A DNA stretch of 64,000 nucleotides from Azospirillum sp. TSA2s (GCF_004923315.1 NZ_CP039650.1:1501501-1565500); one strand, 5' to 3'. Positions 53,501-63,647 are shown, counted from the first letter of the stretch. Numbers and translations are program-made. The notes: generated from the letters alone by a model not told the origin.

Positions 53501-55105
53501 TTACGCCCCCTCCGCCACCACGCGCTCGTAGGCCGGCAGGGTCAGGAAGTCGGTGAAGTCCTCGCGCGCGACCAGATCGCGGAACAGCGACGCGGCGTCG
53601 GCGTAGCGGCCCTTGGCGTAGGTGTCGGCGCCGACGCGGGCCTTCCAGGCCGACAGCTCCTCGGCAATCACGCGGTCGACGAGGTCCAGCGTCACGGCCT
53701 GCCCGTCGTCCAGCGCCGTGCCGGTGTGGACCCACTGCCAGACCTGGGTGCGGCTGATCTCCGCCGTGGCGGCATCCTCCATCAGGTTGAACAGCGGGAC
53801 GCAGCCCTGGCCGCGCAGCCACGCCTCGATATAGCCGATGCCGACCGCCACGTTGTTGCGCAAGCCCCCCTCCGTCTTCGGCCCGGCGGGCACCGCCAGC
53901 AGGTCGGCGGCGGTGACGGTCACGTCGGTGCGCTTGCGGGCGATCTGGTTCGGCGTCGGCATGTAGGCGTCGAACACCTCGCGCGCCACCGGCACCAGGG
54001 CGGGATGGGCGACCCAAGTGCCGTCATGGCCGTTGGACGCCTCGCGCTCCTTGTCGGCGCGCACGCGGGAGAAGGCGGCCTCGTTGGCTTCCGGGTTGTC
54101 CTTCACCGGGATGAAGGCGGCCATGCCACCTATGGCCGGCGCGCCGCGGCGGTGGCAGGTCTTGACCGCCAGCTGGCTGTAGGCCGACAGGAAGGGGGTG
54201 GCCATCGTCACCTCCGCCCGGTCGGGCATGACGGCGGCGGGGTCCTTCCGGAACTTCTTGATGAAGCTGAAGATATAGTCCCAGCGCCCGCAGTTCAGCC
54301 CGGCGGAATGCTCGCGCAGCTCATAGAGGATCTCGTCCATCTCGAAGGCGGCAAGGATGGTCTCGATCAGCACCGTCGCCTTGATCGAGCCCTGCGGCAG
54401 GTGGAGATACTCCTCCGCCACCAGGAAGACCTCGCGCCACAGCCGCGCCTCGAAATGGCTTTCCAGCTTGGGCAGGTAGAAGTAGGGACCGCTGCCGCGC
54501 GCCAGCAGCTCCTTGGCGTTGTGGAAGACATGCAGGCCGAAGTCGAACAGCGCACCGGACATCGGCTCGCCATCCATCAGCACATGGCGTTCCTCCAGAT
54601 GCCAGCCGCGCGGCCGGACCTTCAGCACCGCCGGCTGGTCGTTGAGGCGGTATTTCTTTCCGCTGGCCGGGTCCTCGTACGAAATGGTCCGGCGCACGGC
54701 GTCGCGGATGTTGATCTGCCCCTCGACCAGATTGGTCCAGGTCGGGCAGGTCGCATCCTCGTAATCGGCCATGAACACTTTGGCGCCGCTGTTCAGCGCG
54801 TTGATGACCATCTTGCGGTCGACCGGGCCGGTGATCTCCACCCGGCGGTCGAGCAGGTCGACCGGCAGCGGGCTGATGGTCCAGTCGGCCTCGCGGATCG
54901 CACGGGTTTCCGGCAGGAAATCGGGCTTGTGGCCCTGGTCGAGCAGCGCCTGCCGCTTGGTCCGCACGTCCAGCAGCCGCAGCCGTTCGCTGCCGAAGCG
55001 CCCCTCCAGCTCCGCCAGGAAGGCCATCGCCTCCGGCGTCAGGATTTCCTCGAAACCGGGCTTGATCGGACCGCGAATCTCGAGACCGGACATGCTGGTG
55101 GCCAT
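53501..55105 (-). CDS. aceB: malate synthase A
   Basis: A 534-aa glyoxylate-shunt enzyme joining glyoxylate and acetyl-CoA to malate. It carries the malate synthase A markers KVFMADYEDATCPTW, RPRGWHLEERHV, LNCGRWDYIFSFIKKF and the C-terminal Asp region NLMEDAATAEISRTQVWQW. The ATG at 55105 follows GGGGAG. Isocitrate lyase is not in the window. The gene needed for growth on acetate or fatty acids thus stands alone. Confidence 0.96.
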   Translation of the reverse strand: MATSMSGLEIRGPIKPGFEEILTPEAMAFLAELEGRFGSERLRLLDVRTKRQALLDQGHKPDFLPETRAIREADWTISPLPVDLLDRRVEITGPVDRKMVINALNSGAKVFMADYEDATCPTWTNLVEGQINIRDAVRRTISYEDPASGKKYRLNDQPAVLKVRPRGWHLEERHVLMDGEPMSGALFDFGLHVFHNAKELLARGSGPYFYLPKLESHFEARLWREVFLVAEEYLHLPQGSIKATVLIETILAAFEMDEILYELREHSAGLNCGRWDYIFSFIKKFRKDPAAVMPDRAEVTMATPFLSAYSQLAVKTCHRRGAPAIGGMAAFIPVKDNPEANEAAFSRVRADKEREASNGHDGTWVAHPALVPVAREVFDAYMPTPNQIARKRTDVTVTAADLLAVPAGPKTEGGLRNNVAVGIGYIEAWLRGQGCVPLFNLMEDAATAEISRTQVWQWVHTGTALDDGQAVTLDLVDRVIAEELSAWKARVGADTYAKGRYADAASLFRDLVAREDFTDFLTLPAYERVVAEGA

Positions 55106-55195
55106 CGTGCTGCTCCCCTTCCCGTATCGTAATGAACCGCTCTGCGACGGTTGAGGACCCGGTATAGCACGGGACACCCGCAATCCGGGGACGGC

Positions 55196-56227
<1,032 letters not shown>

Positions 56228-56249
56228 TGTGATTTTCACCACTGTTTCG

Positions 56250-56294
56250 CCGGATTGGCGATTGTATCGTCCTACAAGCGAAGCGGCAATCCGG
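56250..56294. promoter_or_regulatory. Candidate PspF enhancer site
   Basis: Nested inverted repeats CCGGATTG (56250-56257) / CAATCCGG (56287-56294) and TTGTA (56262-56266) / TACAA (56273-56277). They lie 65-110 bases upstream of the -24/-12 promoter, which is usual for an upstream activator site. Confidence 0.45.
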
Positions 56295-56359
56295 GGCATG
56301 CAGGGCGTAAGCTTGGCAAGTCCAGGCTTTCCAACGGTTTGGCGCCGATCCGCCGGAAT

Positions 56360-56375
56360 TGGCACGCCGGTTGCG
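56360..56375 (+). promoter_or_regulatory. sigma-54 (-24/-12) promoter of the psp operon
   Basis: TGGCACG, four bases, TTGCG: a perfect match to the sigma-54 consensus (TGGCACG-N4-TTGCW, one base off in the last position). The transcript would begin about 56388, 17 bases before the small first gene. Confidence 0.93.
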
Positions 56376-56404
56376 ATACCGATGGCATGGCAAGGAGGTC
56401 ATCC

Positions 56405-56569
56405 ATGAGCGACTTCAGCGATTTCCGCCGCCGCTATGGCGGTGACCGCTTCAACACCACGCAGGGCCGCCCGCTGGCGCGCCGCGTGCGCAACTATCTC
56501 GCCACCCGGCCGGCGGAAAGCTGGCTGTTCTTCTTCGCCGGCATCGTCGCCGGCGCCATCCTCGGCTGA
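56405..56569 (+). CDS. small first gene of the psp operon
   Basis: A 54-aa protein, MSDFSDFRRRYGGDRFNTTQ, with a basic, soluble start and one C-terminal TM helix (about residues 37-54, ESWLFFFAGIVAGAILG). A strong ribosome site (AAGGAGG) and the sigma-54 promoter just upstream show it is a real gene. pspA starts 18 bases after its stop. It is tail-anchored, unlike PspD or PspG, and I recognise no family. A role in membrane docking of PspA is possible. Confidence 0.85.
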   Translation: MSDFSDFRRRYGGDRFNTTQGRPLARRVRNYLATRPAESWLFFFAGIVAGAILG

Positions 56570-56586
56570 TTCACGGGACATCCATC

Positions 56587-57258
56587 ATGAGCATCTTTTC
56601 GCGCCTGACCGACATCGTGCAGTCGAACCTGAACTCCCTGCTCGACCGCGCCGAGGAGCCGGAGAAGCTGATCCGCCTGATCATCCAGGAGATGGAGGAC
56701 ACGCTGGTCGAGGTGCGCTCCTCCACCGTCAAGATCATCGCGGAGAAGAAGGAGATCGAACGCCGCGTCGCCGACCTCCACCGCGAGCGCGACGAGTGGG
56801 ACCGCAAGGCCGAGGTGGCGCTGACCCGCGACCGCGAGGATCTGGCCAAGGGCGCGCTGATGGCGAAGTCCAAGGTCGCCGAGCAGGCCGACGCGCTGGC
56901 CGAACAGCTGGTGCAGGTCGAGGCCGCGCTGTCCAAGGCCAACGAGGACATCAGCCGCCTGCAGGCCAAGCTGACCGACGCCAAGACCCGCGAGAAGGCG
57001 CTGGTCGCCCGTACCCAGACGGCCAGCAACCGGGTCAAGGTCCGCACCGTCCTGCATGACGAGCGCATCAACGACGCCCTGTCGCGCTTCGAGCAGGTCG
57101 AGCGTAACCTTGACGAGATGGAGGGCCGGGTCGAGGCCTATGACGTCGGCCGCAGCAAGAGCCTGACCGAGGAGATCGCCGAGCTTGAGGCGACCCACAA
57201 GGTCGAGGAGGATCTGGCCGCGCTGAAGGCCCGGATCGCCGCCCGCCGCAACGGCTGA
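56587..57258 (+). CDS. pspA: phage shock protein PspA
   Basis: A 223-aa peripheral membrane coiled-coil protein (PspA/IM30/Vipp1) that stabilises stressed inner membranes and restrains PspF. It starts MSIFSRLTDIVQSNLNSLLDRA, typical of the family, and is helical throughout, with the usual EDTLVEVRSSTVKIIAEKK stretch. Length is as in E. coli. It is second in the operon. Confidence 0.97.
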   Translation: MSIFSRLTDIVQSNLNSLLDRAEEPEKLIRLIIQEMEDTLVEVRSSTVKIIAEKKEIERRVADLHRERDEWDRKAEVALTRDREDLAKGALMAKSKVAEQADALAEQLVQVEAALSKANEDISRLQAKLTDAKTREKALVARTQTASNRVKVRTVLHDERINDALSRFEQVERNLDEMEGRVEAYDVGRSKSLTEEIAELEATHKVEEDLAALKARIAARRNG

Positions 57259-57339
57259 CGGCGGATCGGACCCGGCTGCCGGGGTGGGGCGGTGACGCCC
57301 CGCCCGCTCTTCTCACGACAATAAGAAGGCCCGACGACC

Positions 57340-57567
57340 ATGGGGTTCCTGGGTTTCGTCCTCGCGGTGCTGTTCATGGTGGTGGTGGCGCCGGTCTGGA
57401 TCGTCTTCCACTACATCACCAAATGGCGCTCCCAGCGCGGGCTCACCGCGCAGGACGAACGGCTTCTGGCCGAATTGTGGGAGATCTCCAACCGGCTGGA
57501 GGCCCGCGTCCACTCGCTGGAGCGCGTGCTGGATACCGAGGCGCCGAACTGGCGCGACAAGGTGTGA
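57340..57567 (+). CDS. pspB: phage shock protein PspB
   Basis: A 75-aa protein with one N-terminal TM helix (FVLAVLFMVVVAPVWIVFHY) and a helical cytoplasmic domain (LLAELWEISNRLEARVHSLERVL). It works with PspC to sense envelope stress and to draw PspA away from PspF. It lies 81 bases after pspA. Confidence 0.95.
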   Translation: MGFLGFVLAVLFMVVVAPVWIVFHYITKWRSQRGLTAQDERLLAELWEISNRLEARVHSLERVLDTEAPNWRDKV

Positions 57568-57610
57568 CGGCTGTTTGCAGGCGGGAATGCGCGTTTTCAG
57601 GCGGTGTACT

Positions 57611-57684
57611 CCCCGCGAAGGCGGGGATCCAGCCTTCGCCATAAGTGTCGTTCCGCCAAATCTCGATCCCCGCCTTCGCGGGGA
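57611..57684. repeat. Inverted repeat between pspB and pspC (type C)
   Basis: CCCCGCGAAGGCGGGGAT (57611-57628) and its perfect complement (57667-57684), each arm also a small hairpin. This CCCGCGAAGGCGGG element is a common dispersed intergenic repeat in proteobacteria. Here it lies inside an operon and could uncouple pspC expression. Confidence 0.85.
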
Positions 57685-57716
57685 TGACGCAAGCCATTCA
57701 ATTATTGGGAGGAGTC

Positions 57717-58118
57717 ATGGACCGCGCGTCCCCCTACGACTCGCCGAATCCGCACCGGCTCTATCGCGATCCGCAGCGCGGGGTGCTGGGCGGGGTGTGC
57801 ACGGGTGTTGCCGACTATTTCGGCGTGCAGCCGGCCGTCGTCCGGCTGGCGATGCTGTTCGCCCTGTTCTTCTTTTCGGTGCCGCTGGTGATCGCCTATG
57901 TCATCGCGCTGTTGGTGCTGCCGGTGCGTCCGGCGCAGCTGTATCGCGATGCCGAGGAAGAGGCCTTCTGGCGGACGGTGTCGACCAAGCCCGACCGGAC
58001 GCTCGCCGGTCTGACCCAGCGCTTCCGCGACATGGAGAAGCGGATCGTCGGAATGGAGGCCTATGTCGCCTCGAAGGAATTCGAACTGAACCGCGCGATC
58101 CGCGATCTGGATCGCTGA
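57717..58118 (+). CDS. pspC: phage shock protein PspC
   Basis: A 133-aa PspC-domain membrane protein: LYRDPQRGVLGGVCTGVADYFGV, then a TM segment (about 42-66), and a cytoplasmic helical end with a leucine-zipper-like run (ELNRAIRDLDR). It senses membrane stress with PspB. The ATG at 57717 has GGGAGGAG upstream. It is the last recognisable psp gene. Confidence 0.94.
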   Translation: MDRASPYDSPNPHRLYRDPQRGVLGGVCTGVADYFGVQPAVVRLAMLFALFFFSVPLVIAYVIALLVLPVRPAQLYRDAEEEAFWRTVSTKPDRTLAGLTQRFRDMEKRIVGMEAYVASKEFELNRAIRDLDR

Positions 58119-58150
58119 TCCCCGACCGTAAAGGCCGGGGGCCGGTGTCG

Positions 58151-58276
58151 TCAGCGCCGCTGGCGGCGCCGGTCGCGGACGCGGATCGGGATCGGTTTCG
58201 GTGTGGGCATCGTGGCGATCAGACCGGCCAACGCCGCAGCCGTCGCCACCGCACCACCGAGCAGAACGAGATCCAT
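58151..58276 (-). CDS. small single-TM protein, basic tail
   Basis: A 41-aa ORF with GGAGGG six bases before the ATG at 58276 (another ATG at 58279). MDLVLLGGAVATAAALAGLI forms one TM helix, followed by a Pro/Arg-rich basic tail (RVRDRRRQRR). It converges with pspC. I recognise no family; coding is supported by the ribosome site and the tidy helix-plus-tail shape. Confidence 0.5.
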   Translation of the reverse strand: MDLVLLGGAVATAAALAGLIATMPTPKPIPIRVRDRRRQRR

Positions 58277-58560
58277 CATAGGCCCTCCACCATCGAGATC
58301 CCCGTGTTCACCCACATGGTGAAGCACTTGGTTAGAACATGGTAGCGAAAAGAGAGACTGACAACATCTCTCCCATCGGGGCAGCCCCCCAGTAGACGCC
58401 GTCGAACATGGCGTCATGGGACACCCTCCGCGTCGCCCGGGCCTTGATCCAAATCACGAGCCGGGCCGTTATTGGTCGAAGGAACAGGGTGCGGTCCTTT
58501 CCAGATGGGAAGGGGCCGGCCCTTTGTCGAATCCCCGGCCTTTGACGGAGCACCGCCCCG

Positions 58561-59127
58561 ATGTCCGATACCAGTCTTCGCCAAAGCGCTCCCCGAAGGC
58601 GCAAATCCCTGGTGCTCCGTGCCCTGATGCTGAACGGGGCGTCGGCGGTGGTGACGGTGCTTCTGTTCGTCCTGCTGCTGTCGCTGGTGGCGCCGCCGAT
58701 GGGCGTCAATGCGCCGGGCGCGCGGATGGCGCTGTGGGCGCGGCTGGTGGTCTGGCCGGCGCTGGTCCTGTTCGGCATGGTCGTCGGCGTGATGGCGATG
58801 CGCGGCCGCACCCAGGCCTTCAACCCCATTGAGGATCCCGAATCGCGTGGTCAACGCGTCTGCCAGCGGGTGCTCGCCAACAGCGTGGAGCAGACCGCCA
58901 TCTTCGTCCCGGCGCTGGCCGCCCTGGTCGCCACCCTGCCGCAGCCCTCGCTGGGGGCGGCGGTGGCGGCGACCGCGCTGTTCGTGCTGGGCCGGCTGCT
59001 GTTCTGGGCGGGCTATCTGGTGCATCCCTTCGCCCGCGCACCGGGCATGGCGATGACGCTGACCGTCAATCTGATCGTGCTGGGCTGGGCCGTTCTGCTG
59101 CAATTGGGCGGGATGCAGCCCGGCTGA
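58561..59127 (+). CDS. MAPEG-family membrane protein
   Basis: A 188-aa protein with four TM helices and the MAPEG pattern (LANSVEQTAIFV, GRLLFWAGYLVHPFARAPG). The family includes glutathione transferases and peroxidases in membranes, but bacterial members are mostly uncharacterised. Its last 62 bases overlap the 3' end of the convergent glycosyltransferase gene. Confidence 0.88.
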   Translation: MSDTSLRQSAPRRRKSLVLRALMLNGASAVVTVLLFVLLLSLVAPPMGVNAPGARMALWARLVVWPALVLFGMVVGVMAMRGRTQAFNPIEDPESRGQRVCQRVLANSVEQTAIFVPALAALVATLPQPSLGAAVAATALFVLGRLLFWAGYLVHPFARAPGMAMTLTVNLIVLGWAVLLQLGGMQPG

Positions 59128-60016
59128 CGGGCTTTTCGGCAGGTGGGGCACTGGCGGGGGCCGCCGTCTTCGCCAGATGCAGCCAGCGCTGGTAAGCCTC
59201 GGCGCTCACCGGCGCGCGGTGCTTCAGGCCGATGCGCAGGATCTGCGGCAGGGCCAGCAGCACCTTCAGGTCGGTCATCCGCGGGCCGTGGCGCAGGTTC
59301 TTCCAACTGTTGCCGGCCCAGGATCGCGCCAGTCGCCACGCCATCAGCGAGGACGGGCAGCGCGCCACCTCGCGGATCAGGTCGTTGCGGTGGTTGTAGA
59401 AGCGCTCCATCCCCGGCTTGCGGCCCTTCTCGCTCTTGTCGTGGTAGACCATGACGTCGGGCAAGGCGACGACGCGATAGCCGGCGCCGACCAGCCGCAG
59501 GCAGCGGTCCTTCTCCTCCCCCTGGCGGTAGAGTTCGGGCATGTAGAGGCCGACCTGTTCGACGGCGCTGCGCCGCAGCAGATGGCCGCAGCCGACATAC
59601 CAGGGCACATCGAAGGGGGCGGCACCCTTGGGGAAATAGACCAGCCCGTCGCGTGTCTCGATGTTGCAGGCGACGGCGGCGACCTCCGGGTTCTCTTCCA
59701 GATAGGCGACACAGCGGGCCAGCCCGTCCGGATCCTCGAACCAGCTGTCGTCGTCCACCGACAGGATGCAGTCGCCGGTGGTGTTCACGAAACCGAAGTT
59801 GCGGGCGAGGATCAGCCCGCCGTTGTACGGCTGGCGGACATAGCGGACGGTCGGGAACTCCGCCCGCATCATGGCGCCGGTGCCGTCGCTGGAGCCGTCG
59901 TCGATGACGATGATCTCCATCGGCGGGGTGGTCTGGTTCATCAGCCGGGTCAGCGCGATGCGCAGTTCCGGCCCGCGGTTGTAGGTGGCGATGACGGCGC
60001 TGACGGTCAGCGTCAT
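59066..60016 (-). CDS. family 2 glycosyltransferase
   Basis: A 316-aa GT-A fold enzyme: VSAVIATYNRGPELRIAL, IVIDDGSSDGTG, and the metal motif VDDDSWFED, with a catalytic-type EEKD later. It probably adds a sugar during polysaccharide synthesis. The frame is open upstream, but the GT2 N-terminus starts at the ATG at 60016, which overlaps the polymerase stop by four bases. The C-terminal tail (residues about 285-316) is Pro/Ala-rich and overlaps the MAPEG gene. Confidence 0.92.
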   Translation of the reverse strand: MTLTVSAVIATYNRGPELRIALTRLMNQTTPPMEIIVIDDGSSDGTGAMMRAEFPTVRYVRQPYNGGLILARNFGFVNTTGDCILSVDDDSWFEDPDGLARCVAYLEENPEVAAVACNIETRDGLVYFPKGAAPFDVPWYVGCGHLLRRSAVEQVGLYMPELYRQGEEKDRCLRLVGAGYRVVALPDVMVYHDKSEKGRKPGMERFYNHRNDLIREVARCPSSLMAWRLARSWAGNSWKNLRHGPRMTDLKVLLALPQILRIGLKHRAPVSAEAYQRWLHLAKTAAPASAPPAEKPVSRAASRPIAAERPSPARSD

Positions 60017-61437
60017 GACGGCTCCCTTCTGGCGAGATTGGGCCGGACAAGATTGGGTGGCGCCACCACCGGGCGCATCGGGTCGTCGTCCAGGATTCCC
60101 CAGGCGCGGAGCGCGCGGGTCAGCCCGATCCACAGCAGGATCGGCAGCAGCGAGAAGAAGCCGAACTTCACGATGGTGATGTTGCCGTCGCGGAACCACT
60201 GCAGGCACAGCGGCAGGAAGGCGCAATAGAACAGCACGGCGTAGCGGTTGCGGAATCCGCTGGTCCAGAACCAGCGGTGCATGCGGCCCAGGATCAAGCC
60301 GACCACCACCATGGTGACGATCATGCCGATCCAGCCGGCGCTCATCCAGCCGTCGCCGGGCAGCGAGGTGGTCAGGTTGTAGAAGACGCCGTAGTCGTTC
60401 AGGTCCACCCACTTCACCGGCGCGCCGACCGGCTTGCCCGGCCACAGCAGGCGGGGGATCGGTTCGGTGAACAGCTGCAGATACTGGGTGAACCAGGTGT
60501 AGGTCGCCGACTGCTTCGGCACCACCCACAGGATGTAGGCGAGGAAGTCGAAGTTCGCCAAATCCTGGCCGGCCAGCGCGTCCAGCGCCCGGCCGCTGCC
60601 GCTGCCGCCGTTGAAGCGCAGCAGGACGGAGAACGGGGCGTCGCCGGCCATCACGTCGCGGAAGGCGTCGCGGTTGTTGCCCAGCACGGTGAACAGGCCC
60701 ATCACAGGGATCGCGGCCAGCACATGCCACAGCCGGAACCAGCGCGTGCGGGTGCGGTACAGCATCAGCAGCACCAGCCCCAGGATGCCCATGATGATCG
60801 CCCAGCGTCCCCAGCCGAGATAGGCGCGGTAGGCGACGAAGCCGGCGAAGGGGATGAAGGACAGCGGGTGGAAGCGGCAGACCCAGATCAGCCCCAGCGT
60901 CAACGGCAGACCCATCGAATGGGCCTCCGCGATGTAGCCGGTGGTGTTGGTGTAGATCGGCTGGCCGGTCAGCGGATCGCGCTCCATCTGCACGTCGCCG
61001 GTGCCGTCGAAGCTGGCGCCGCCCTGACGCTGGATCGCCGAATAGATGGCGAGCGGACCCAGCAGCAGGGCGGTGGTCAGGAAGGCCACGATGTCGACGC
61101 GGTCGAAGGAGAAGGCCGGTGCCGGCTCGCCATTCGGGGTCCAGTCCGGCTTGATCAGGCCGGCCCACATGCAGGCGGCGGCGAAGGCGATCAGCCCCAC
61201 CGAACTGACCACCAGGGTCATGACGAACTGCTGCTCGTTCGGCCAGAAGCCCATGAACAGCCAGACATCGTCGAAATTCTGGGTGTGGATCAGGATCGGC
61301 CGCATGACGAAGACCAGGGCGTGGAAGATCAGGTACAGCGTCAGCGGATGGAACATCGATGCGCTGCCGGAGCTGAGGAACACCACGGTTACCAGCACCA
61401 GCACCAGGACCTGCGCGATCAGCGCCATTTCGATCAT
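60013..61437 (-). CDS. O-antigen/polysaccharide polymerase-like membrane protein
   Basis: A 474-aa inner-membrane protein with about 11-12 TM helices and a large loop near the middle (RDPLTGQPIYTNTTGYIAEAHS; LGNNRDAFRDVMAG). It resembles Wzy-type oligosaccharide repeat polymerases, which share layout but little sequence. The ATG at 61437 is preferred; a TTG lies two codons upstream with a closer GGGGA. It is coupled to the glycosyltransferase gene. Confidence 0.72.
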   Translation of the reverse strand: MIEMALIAQVLVLVLVTVVFLSSGSASMFHPLTLYLIFHALVFVMRPILIHTQNFDDVWLFMGFWPNEQQFVMTLVVSSVGLIAFAAACMWAGLIKPDWTPNGEPAPAFSFDRVDIVAFLTTALLLGPLAIYSAIQRQGGASFDGTGDVQMERDPLTGQPIYTNTTGYIAEAHSMGLPLTLGLIWVCRFHPLSFIPFAGFVAYRAYLGWGRWAIIMGILGLVLLMLYRTRTRWFRLWHVLAAIPVMGLFTVLGNNRDAFRDVMAGDAPFSVLLRFNGGSGSGRALDALAGQDLANFDFLAYILWVVPKQSATYTWFTQYLQLFTEPIPRLLWPGKPVGAPVKWVDLNDYGVFYNLTTSLPGDGWMSAGWIGMIVTMVVVGLILGRMHRWFWTSGFRNRYAVLFYCAFLPLCLQWFRDGNITIVKFGFFSLLPILLWIGLTRALRAWGILDDDPMRPVVAPPNLVRPNLARREPS

Positions 61438-61685
61438 CGGCAAACAGTCCCCGGTAATTAGGCTCCGCCTGATGACGGACGCGACCCGCGGGCAAGCGGG
61501 TACGACCGGCCGGTCAGGCTAGGATGAAAAGCCAGCCTATACGCCCCGTCCCGGTCGGGCAGGTGTGCAGAGGGCGTGGCCCCTTCGCACCCGCACACCC
61601 CCTTCGCGCTTTTGCCGGTTGCTGTGGGGTTGGGTCAGTCTCCCCCCTTCGGCGGCCTCGCCGCTGTCTTGGAGGAGGTTCTCCC

Positions 61686-63638
61686 ATGTTCCGTTCCCAG
61701 CCTCGTCATCGGAGTGGAGCGGCCCAAATCCTGCCTCGGATTTTGCTGACATCTGCGTTTCTGCTGACCGCTGCCGGATGGGGGCCGGCGGTGGCAGCCC
61801 AGACCACATCCACCGAGACGACCTTCTATGTGTCGCCGACCGGCAACGACCGCTGGTCGGGACGCCTGTCCCAGCCGTCGGCGGACGGGCGCGACGGCCC
61901 CTTCGCCACCCCGGCCCGTGCGCTGGCCGCCGCCAAGGGAAGCGGCCCGGCCACCGTGCGGCTGCATGGCGGGACCTATCGGCTGACGGCGCCGCTGGTG
62001 GTGGATGCCTCGCTGCCGGGGCTGCGGCTGACCGCGGTGGAGGGGGAGCAGCCGGTGCTGTCGGGGGGCGAGGCGGTGGGCGGCGCCCAGCTGGCGAACG
62101 GCCTGCTGTCGGCGCCGCTGGCGCGCGATCCGGGGCTGGATGTCTCGATCGGCGGCACCGGTGAAAGGTTGCGCCTGGACGCCGCGCGCAGCGGCGACGT
62201 CACGCCCGGCGACCCGCGCAGCGGCTGGTTCCCGGTCAAGGCGGTGCAGTCCGATCCCAAAAGTCCGGGGAGCAAGCGGCAGATGCGGCTGCCCCCCGGC
62301 GTGCTGAAGGCCGGCTGGGCCGGGCCGGGGGTGCGGGCGCAGGCGCTCGACCGCGAACGGCTGTCCGATGACCTGCTGGGCGTGGCGTCCGCCGATCCGA
62401 ACGGTCTGCTGACCCTTGGCGGCGATGGGCAGTATCCTTACCGCGACGGCTCGACCGTACGGCTGCTCGGCCATCCCGATTTCCTGACGCGGCCGGGCGA
62501 ATTCGCCTGGGACGCCAAGGCAAAGCGTCTGCTGGTCAAGCCGCCGACCGGGCTGAACAGCGCCGGGGCGGAGCTGGTGGTGGCGCGGCAGCCGGTGCTG
62601 CTGCGGCTGGACAATGCGCGCAACGTGGCGGTGGAGGGGCTGACCTTCACCGATGTGCCGTGGGACGGCAACGCCGTGCTGGTGAAGGGCGGCAGCGGCG
62701 CGCGGATCGCCGGCAACCGCTTCGTGCTGGTCGGCACCGCGGTGATGCTCGATGGCGCCAGCCGCAGCGAGGTATCGGGCAACCGGATGGAGCATCTTGG
62801 CCGGTCCGGCGTGGTGCTGGCGCCGGGCAGCAGCGACAACCGCATCCTCGCCAACCGCATCAGCGACATCGGCGAGGTCCGCTTCTTCAGCGGCGGCGTG
62901 ATGGGGGCCGGCATCCGCAACACGCTGATCGCCCACAACGACATCCGCCGGTCGGCCCGTTACGGCATCTCGATCAAGAACTGGAACCCGCAGACGGTGA
63001 ACAGCGACAACACCATCGAGTTCAACCGCATCCGCGACACCTCGCGCCAGACCGCCGACGCCGGCGCCATCGAAATGCTGGGCCGCAGCGGCAACGACAC
63101 CCGCAGCATCATCCGCTTCAACGACATCCGCGACACCGGCGGCCTCGCCACCGATGCGCAGGGGCGCTGGCTGGCTCGCTACAAGGGGTTCGGCATCTAT
63201 CTGGACGACATGACCAGCGGCGTGACGGTGCAGGGCAACCTGCTGGAGAACACCGGCATGGCGGCGATCTTCCTGCATGGCGGCGACAACAACCGGGTGT
63301 CGGACAACATCACGGTGATGAACGACGGCAAGGACCGCTTCCTGCGGCTGGAATGGGTGCCCAGCGCCGGCCCGGCCGGCCGTATGCACGGCAATGTCGC
63401 CGACGGCAACGTGGTGGCCGGCCCGTCGGCGAAGGAGCAGGTCGTCAACAGCCTGTCCGGCGGCGAGTACCGGGTCGAGAACACGCAGCTGGAAAACGCG
63501 GCGCCCACGGCGGAGGCCGCCGGTGTGGCCAGCGCCGCCAGGGCCGCGAATGCACCGGCCGGGGGGCGCCTGCTCGACCGCCTGCTGGCGAAGAAGGAAC
63601 TGCCTCTCGACCGCGTCGGACCGGAGGGGATGCGGTAA
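61686..63638 (+). CDS. secreted right-handed beta-helix protein
   Basis: A 650-aa protein with a signal peptide (cleavage about AVAA, residue 38) and a parallel beta-helix: TFYVSPTGNDRWSG start, then many NxI/V-type turns (GNRFVLVGTAV, GNRMEHLGRSGVVL, NDIRRSARYGISIKN, GNLLENTGMAAIF). These folds occur in pectate lyases and alginate epimerases. No catalytic residues are obvious. It is divergent from the polymerase gene, so it may trim or modify that polysaccharide. GGAGGAGG lies upstream. Confidence 0.87.
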   Translation: MFRSQPRHRSGAAQILPRILLTSAFLLTAAGWGPAVAAQTTSTETTFYVSPTGNDRWSGRLSQPSADGRDGPFATPARALAAAKGSGPATVRLHGGTYRLTAPLVVDASLPGLRLTAVEGEQPVLSGGEAVGGAQLANGLLSAPLARDPGLDVSIGGTGERLRLDAARSGDVTPGDPRSGWFPVKAVQSDPKSPGSKRQMRLPPGVLKAGWAGPGVRAQALDRERLSDDLLGVASADPNGLLTLGGDGQYPYRDGSTVRLLGHPDFLTRPGEFAWDAKAKRLLVKPPTGLNSAGAELVVARQPVLLRLDNARNVAVEGLTFTDVPWDGNAVLVKGGSGARIAGNRFVLVGTAVMLDGASRSEVSGNRMEHLGRSGVVLAPGSSDNRILANRISDIGEVRFFSGGVMGAGIRNTLIAHNDIRRSARYGISIKNWNPQTVNSDNTIEFNRIRDTSRQTADAGAIEMLGRSGNDTRSIIRFNDIRDTGGLATDAQGRWLARYKGFGIYLDDMTSGVTVQGNLLENTGMAAIFLHGGDNNRVSDNITVMNDGKDRFLRLEWVPSAGPAGRMHGNVADGNVVAGPSAKEQVVNSLSGGEYRVENTQLENAAPTAEAAGVASAARAANAPAGGRLLDRLLAKKELPLDRVGPEGMR

Positions 63639-63647
63639 TAAAAAAAA

